DNA of 64,000 bases from assembly GCA_039028975.1 (NCBI GenBank), contig JBCCHB010000054.1, forward strand, positions 29,707-93,706. The letters are read 5' to 3'. The stretch is from JAHBNG01 sp039028975. Lineage in GTDB: Bacteria > Chloroflexota > Anaerolineae > Caldilineales > Caldilineaceae. The stretch's first letter is position 1; the number at the start of each line of letters is the position of its first letter. This document shows positions 62,763 to 64,000 of the stretch, piece by piece. The translations under genes and the position numbers were made by a program. The notes beneath the pieces were generated by a model. It had not been told where the DNA came from and did no database searches. It was given only the letters and a program-made list of their open reading frames with translations.

Positions 62763-63680
62763 TTACATATGTATAATTGCTTGCGCTAAGTAGTACCACG
62801 AGCGCATATCAACAGGGTTAAGCGACAACGAGCGGAATAACAAATTTCGACTATGGAAGTAGTCATCCATAAGTAAGTACTGTCGACCTAGCTGGCGAAG
62901 ATGGATAGCTTGAGCACGATTAGGTATTAAGCCTGCATAGTTTGACAATAAATACTCTCGCGGTTCTACTGCAATTGTCCGATCGATATTGGCCTGATCC
63001 TGTTTATTATTGCCATGAATCCGATAATTTGTCAGTGGCTTTTCTATATAAGCAAAATGACATAGCTTTGCTAGTTCAATAAAAATCATCCAATCTGGTG
63101 AACGTCGAATTCTGGCCACAGGGATCTGTGCAATTAGCTCCGTACGAATAAATGTACTCGAAAAACACATAAAATGCCCCCACATTAGCTCTTGTAGAAG
63201 ATTCCCTTCGCGTTTTGTCGGGTTACGATGAATTTTACTGAATAGTTTTCCATCAACATCTAACGGCCATCCAGCATTAGGCAAGCTACGGAGTTCCATT
63301 GATCTATCATCAATAATGATAGCGTCAGAATAGACCACACCTATCGAGGAATCATCATTTATAACCGCGAGTTGATCGTATAGCTTTGTGGGTTGCCATG
63401 AGTCGTCTGAGTCCAGCATCGCAACATATGTAGACTCAATTTTCGAGAAATATTCATCAAAAAGAACTGATTGGCCTTGGTTTTTTTCATTTGGGAAAAA
63501 ACAAATTCGAGTATCCTGCTCAAGATATGACTGAACCACATCTTGGGTTTGATCAGTTGAACAATCATCAACGATCCAAAGTTCCCAGTCTTCAAAATCT
63601 TGTCTAACTACACTTTCAATAGCATCACCAATTAGATGTGCATGGTTATATGATGTCATAAAAACAGTAACTAGAGGCAT
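62763..63680 (-). CDS. Glycosyltransferase family 2
   Basis: 305 residues: VTVFMTSYNHAHLIGDAIES, LWIVDDCSTDQTQDVVQS, YVAMLDSDDSWQPTKL with the DxDD motif, and a central MCFSSTFIRTEL acceptor loop. The C-terminal 70 residues are helical and TPR-like (LLFRSLSLNPVDMRSWYYLA). It is the most upstream gene of the cluster in the window, and its promoter should lie within 63681-64000 unless the operon begins further on. Confidence 0.92.
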   Translation of the reverse strand: MPLVTVFMTSYNHAHLIGDAIESVVRQDFEDWELWIVDDCSTDQTQDVVQSYLEQDTRICFFPNEKNQGQSVLFDEYFSKIESTYVAMLDSDDSWQPTKLYDQLAVINDDSSIGVVYSDAIIIDDRSMELRSLPNAGWPLDVDGKLFSKIHRNPTKREGNLLQELMWGHFMCFSSTFIRTELIAQIPVARIRRSPDWMIFIELAKLCHFAYIEKPLTNYRIHGNNKQDQANIDRTIAVEPREYLLSNYAGLIPNRAQAIHLRQLGRQYLLMDDYFHSRNLLFRSLSLNPVDMRSWYYLAQAIIHM

Positions 63681-64000
63681 ACTATCTTAGCTTTTATAAG
63701 TACTAGAGTATCAAACAATTATGATGTGAATACGTTATATAAACTGAAGCACAACGAAGAAATTTCTGAGAAGTTAAAGTTTACAATCAGTGAGGTAGGC
63801 ACTTTTGTTTCCGAACCAAGCAAATCAAGCCAAAACACCCGATTCACCACTAAGTAAACAATTTGCTGCCCTACTCAAGTCTGGTGGAAAGCGAGCGGTG
63901 TTAAGTCAAAAGGTTCTGGGAACTGCAAGTTGAAGGGAACAAGGCGGCCCAATTTAAGTTGTCGCCTAAACCATCGCCATCCGGCTTTGAAAATGCTGAG
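63681..64000. other. Region upstream of the exopolysaccharide cluster
   Basis: 320 nt to the window edge without a supported gene. A plus-strand frame near 63808-63934 reads as a short basic polypeptide but starts only with TTG and lacks a ribosome site. Promoter of the cluster not identified. Confidence 0.45.

Noticed and set aside
63808..63934. Plus-strand frame for a short basic peptide
   Set aside because: Only a TTG start, no ribosome site, about 42 codons, and no family; too weak to annotate.

Overview
The window looks like a chromosomal segment of a filamentous, monoderm-type bacterium of the phylum Chloroflexota (Caldilinea / Ardenticatenales-like). The lineage call is inference. It rests on three very large regulators of the SARP type (OmpR-like winged helix, BTAD, NTPase, TPR), a secreted protein ending in an IFLPLL-type C-terminus common in this phylum, Thr/Pro-rich surface-protein linkers, and an exopolysaccharide cluster with a Wzz/tyrosine-kinase fusion but no outer-membrane export gene. 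No rRNA, tRNA, CRISPR array, transposase or phage gene was seen.

Region 1 (1-11 kb): the start of a secreted Thr/Pro-rich protein running off the left edge, a two-gene unit (PrnB-like protein plus MFS exporter), a small protein made almost only of 17-residue repeats, and, divergent from it, the first giant regulator. A secretory mini-ORF and an ASCH-domain gene follow. Region 2 (11-22 kb): two further giant regulators with an acetyltransferase between them, then a soluble hybrid histidine kinase with a LacI-type sensor. Region 3 (22-32 kb): decayed gene ends, a flavin-binding protein with an in-frame stop, a 1369-residue secreted metalloprotease, a methyltransferase, a nucleotidyltransferase-like protein and a lipoprotein, all on the minus strand.

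Region 4 (31.7-42.2 kb): mostly housekeeping genes (RluD-type pseudouridine synthase, signal peptidase II, HisH, cyclophilin, DUF402) mixed with an AAA/DUF4143 ATPase, a nitrilase homologue lacking its catalytic Cys, a cytosolic beta-lactamase-fold protein and the broken halves of an AAA plus PD-(D/E)XK protein. Region 5 (42.7-63.7 kb): sixteen minus-strand genes that form a complete Wzx/Wzy exopolysaccharide locus. It holds a C6-dehydratase, aminotransferase, acetyltransferase and priming transferase set for an amino-deoxy-sugar start, five glycosyltransferases, a pyruvyltransferase, an MBOAT plus SGNH acylation pair, flippase, polymerase and a chain-length/tyrosine-kinase protein.

The most interesting signal is regulatory. 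The promoter of the 17-residue-repeat gene and the promoter of the lipoprotein gene 25 kb away share one architecture: direct GGACGC repeats every 11-12 nt, with the last one in the -35 position, then CCAACRCCC and a TACACT -10. That is the layout expected of a SARP-activated promoter, so the giant regulators may control a regulon that includes the repeat protein and the lipoprotein operon. Two of the regulator genes also share a promoter, TTGCAN-N17-TAGGAT, with 15 identical spacer bases. A second theme is a dispersed family of roughly 60-95 nt hairpin elements with a common core, some of which supply coding ends to neighbouring genes.
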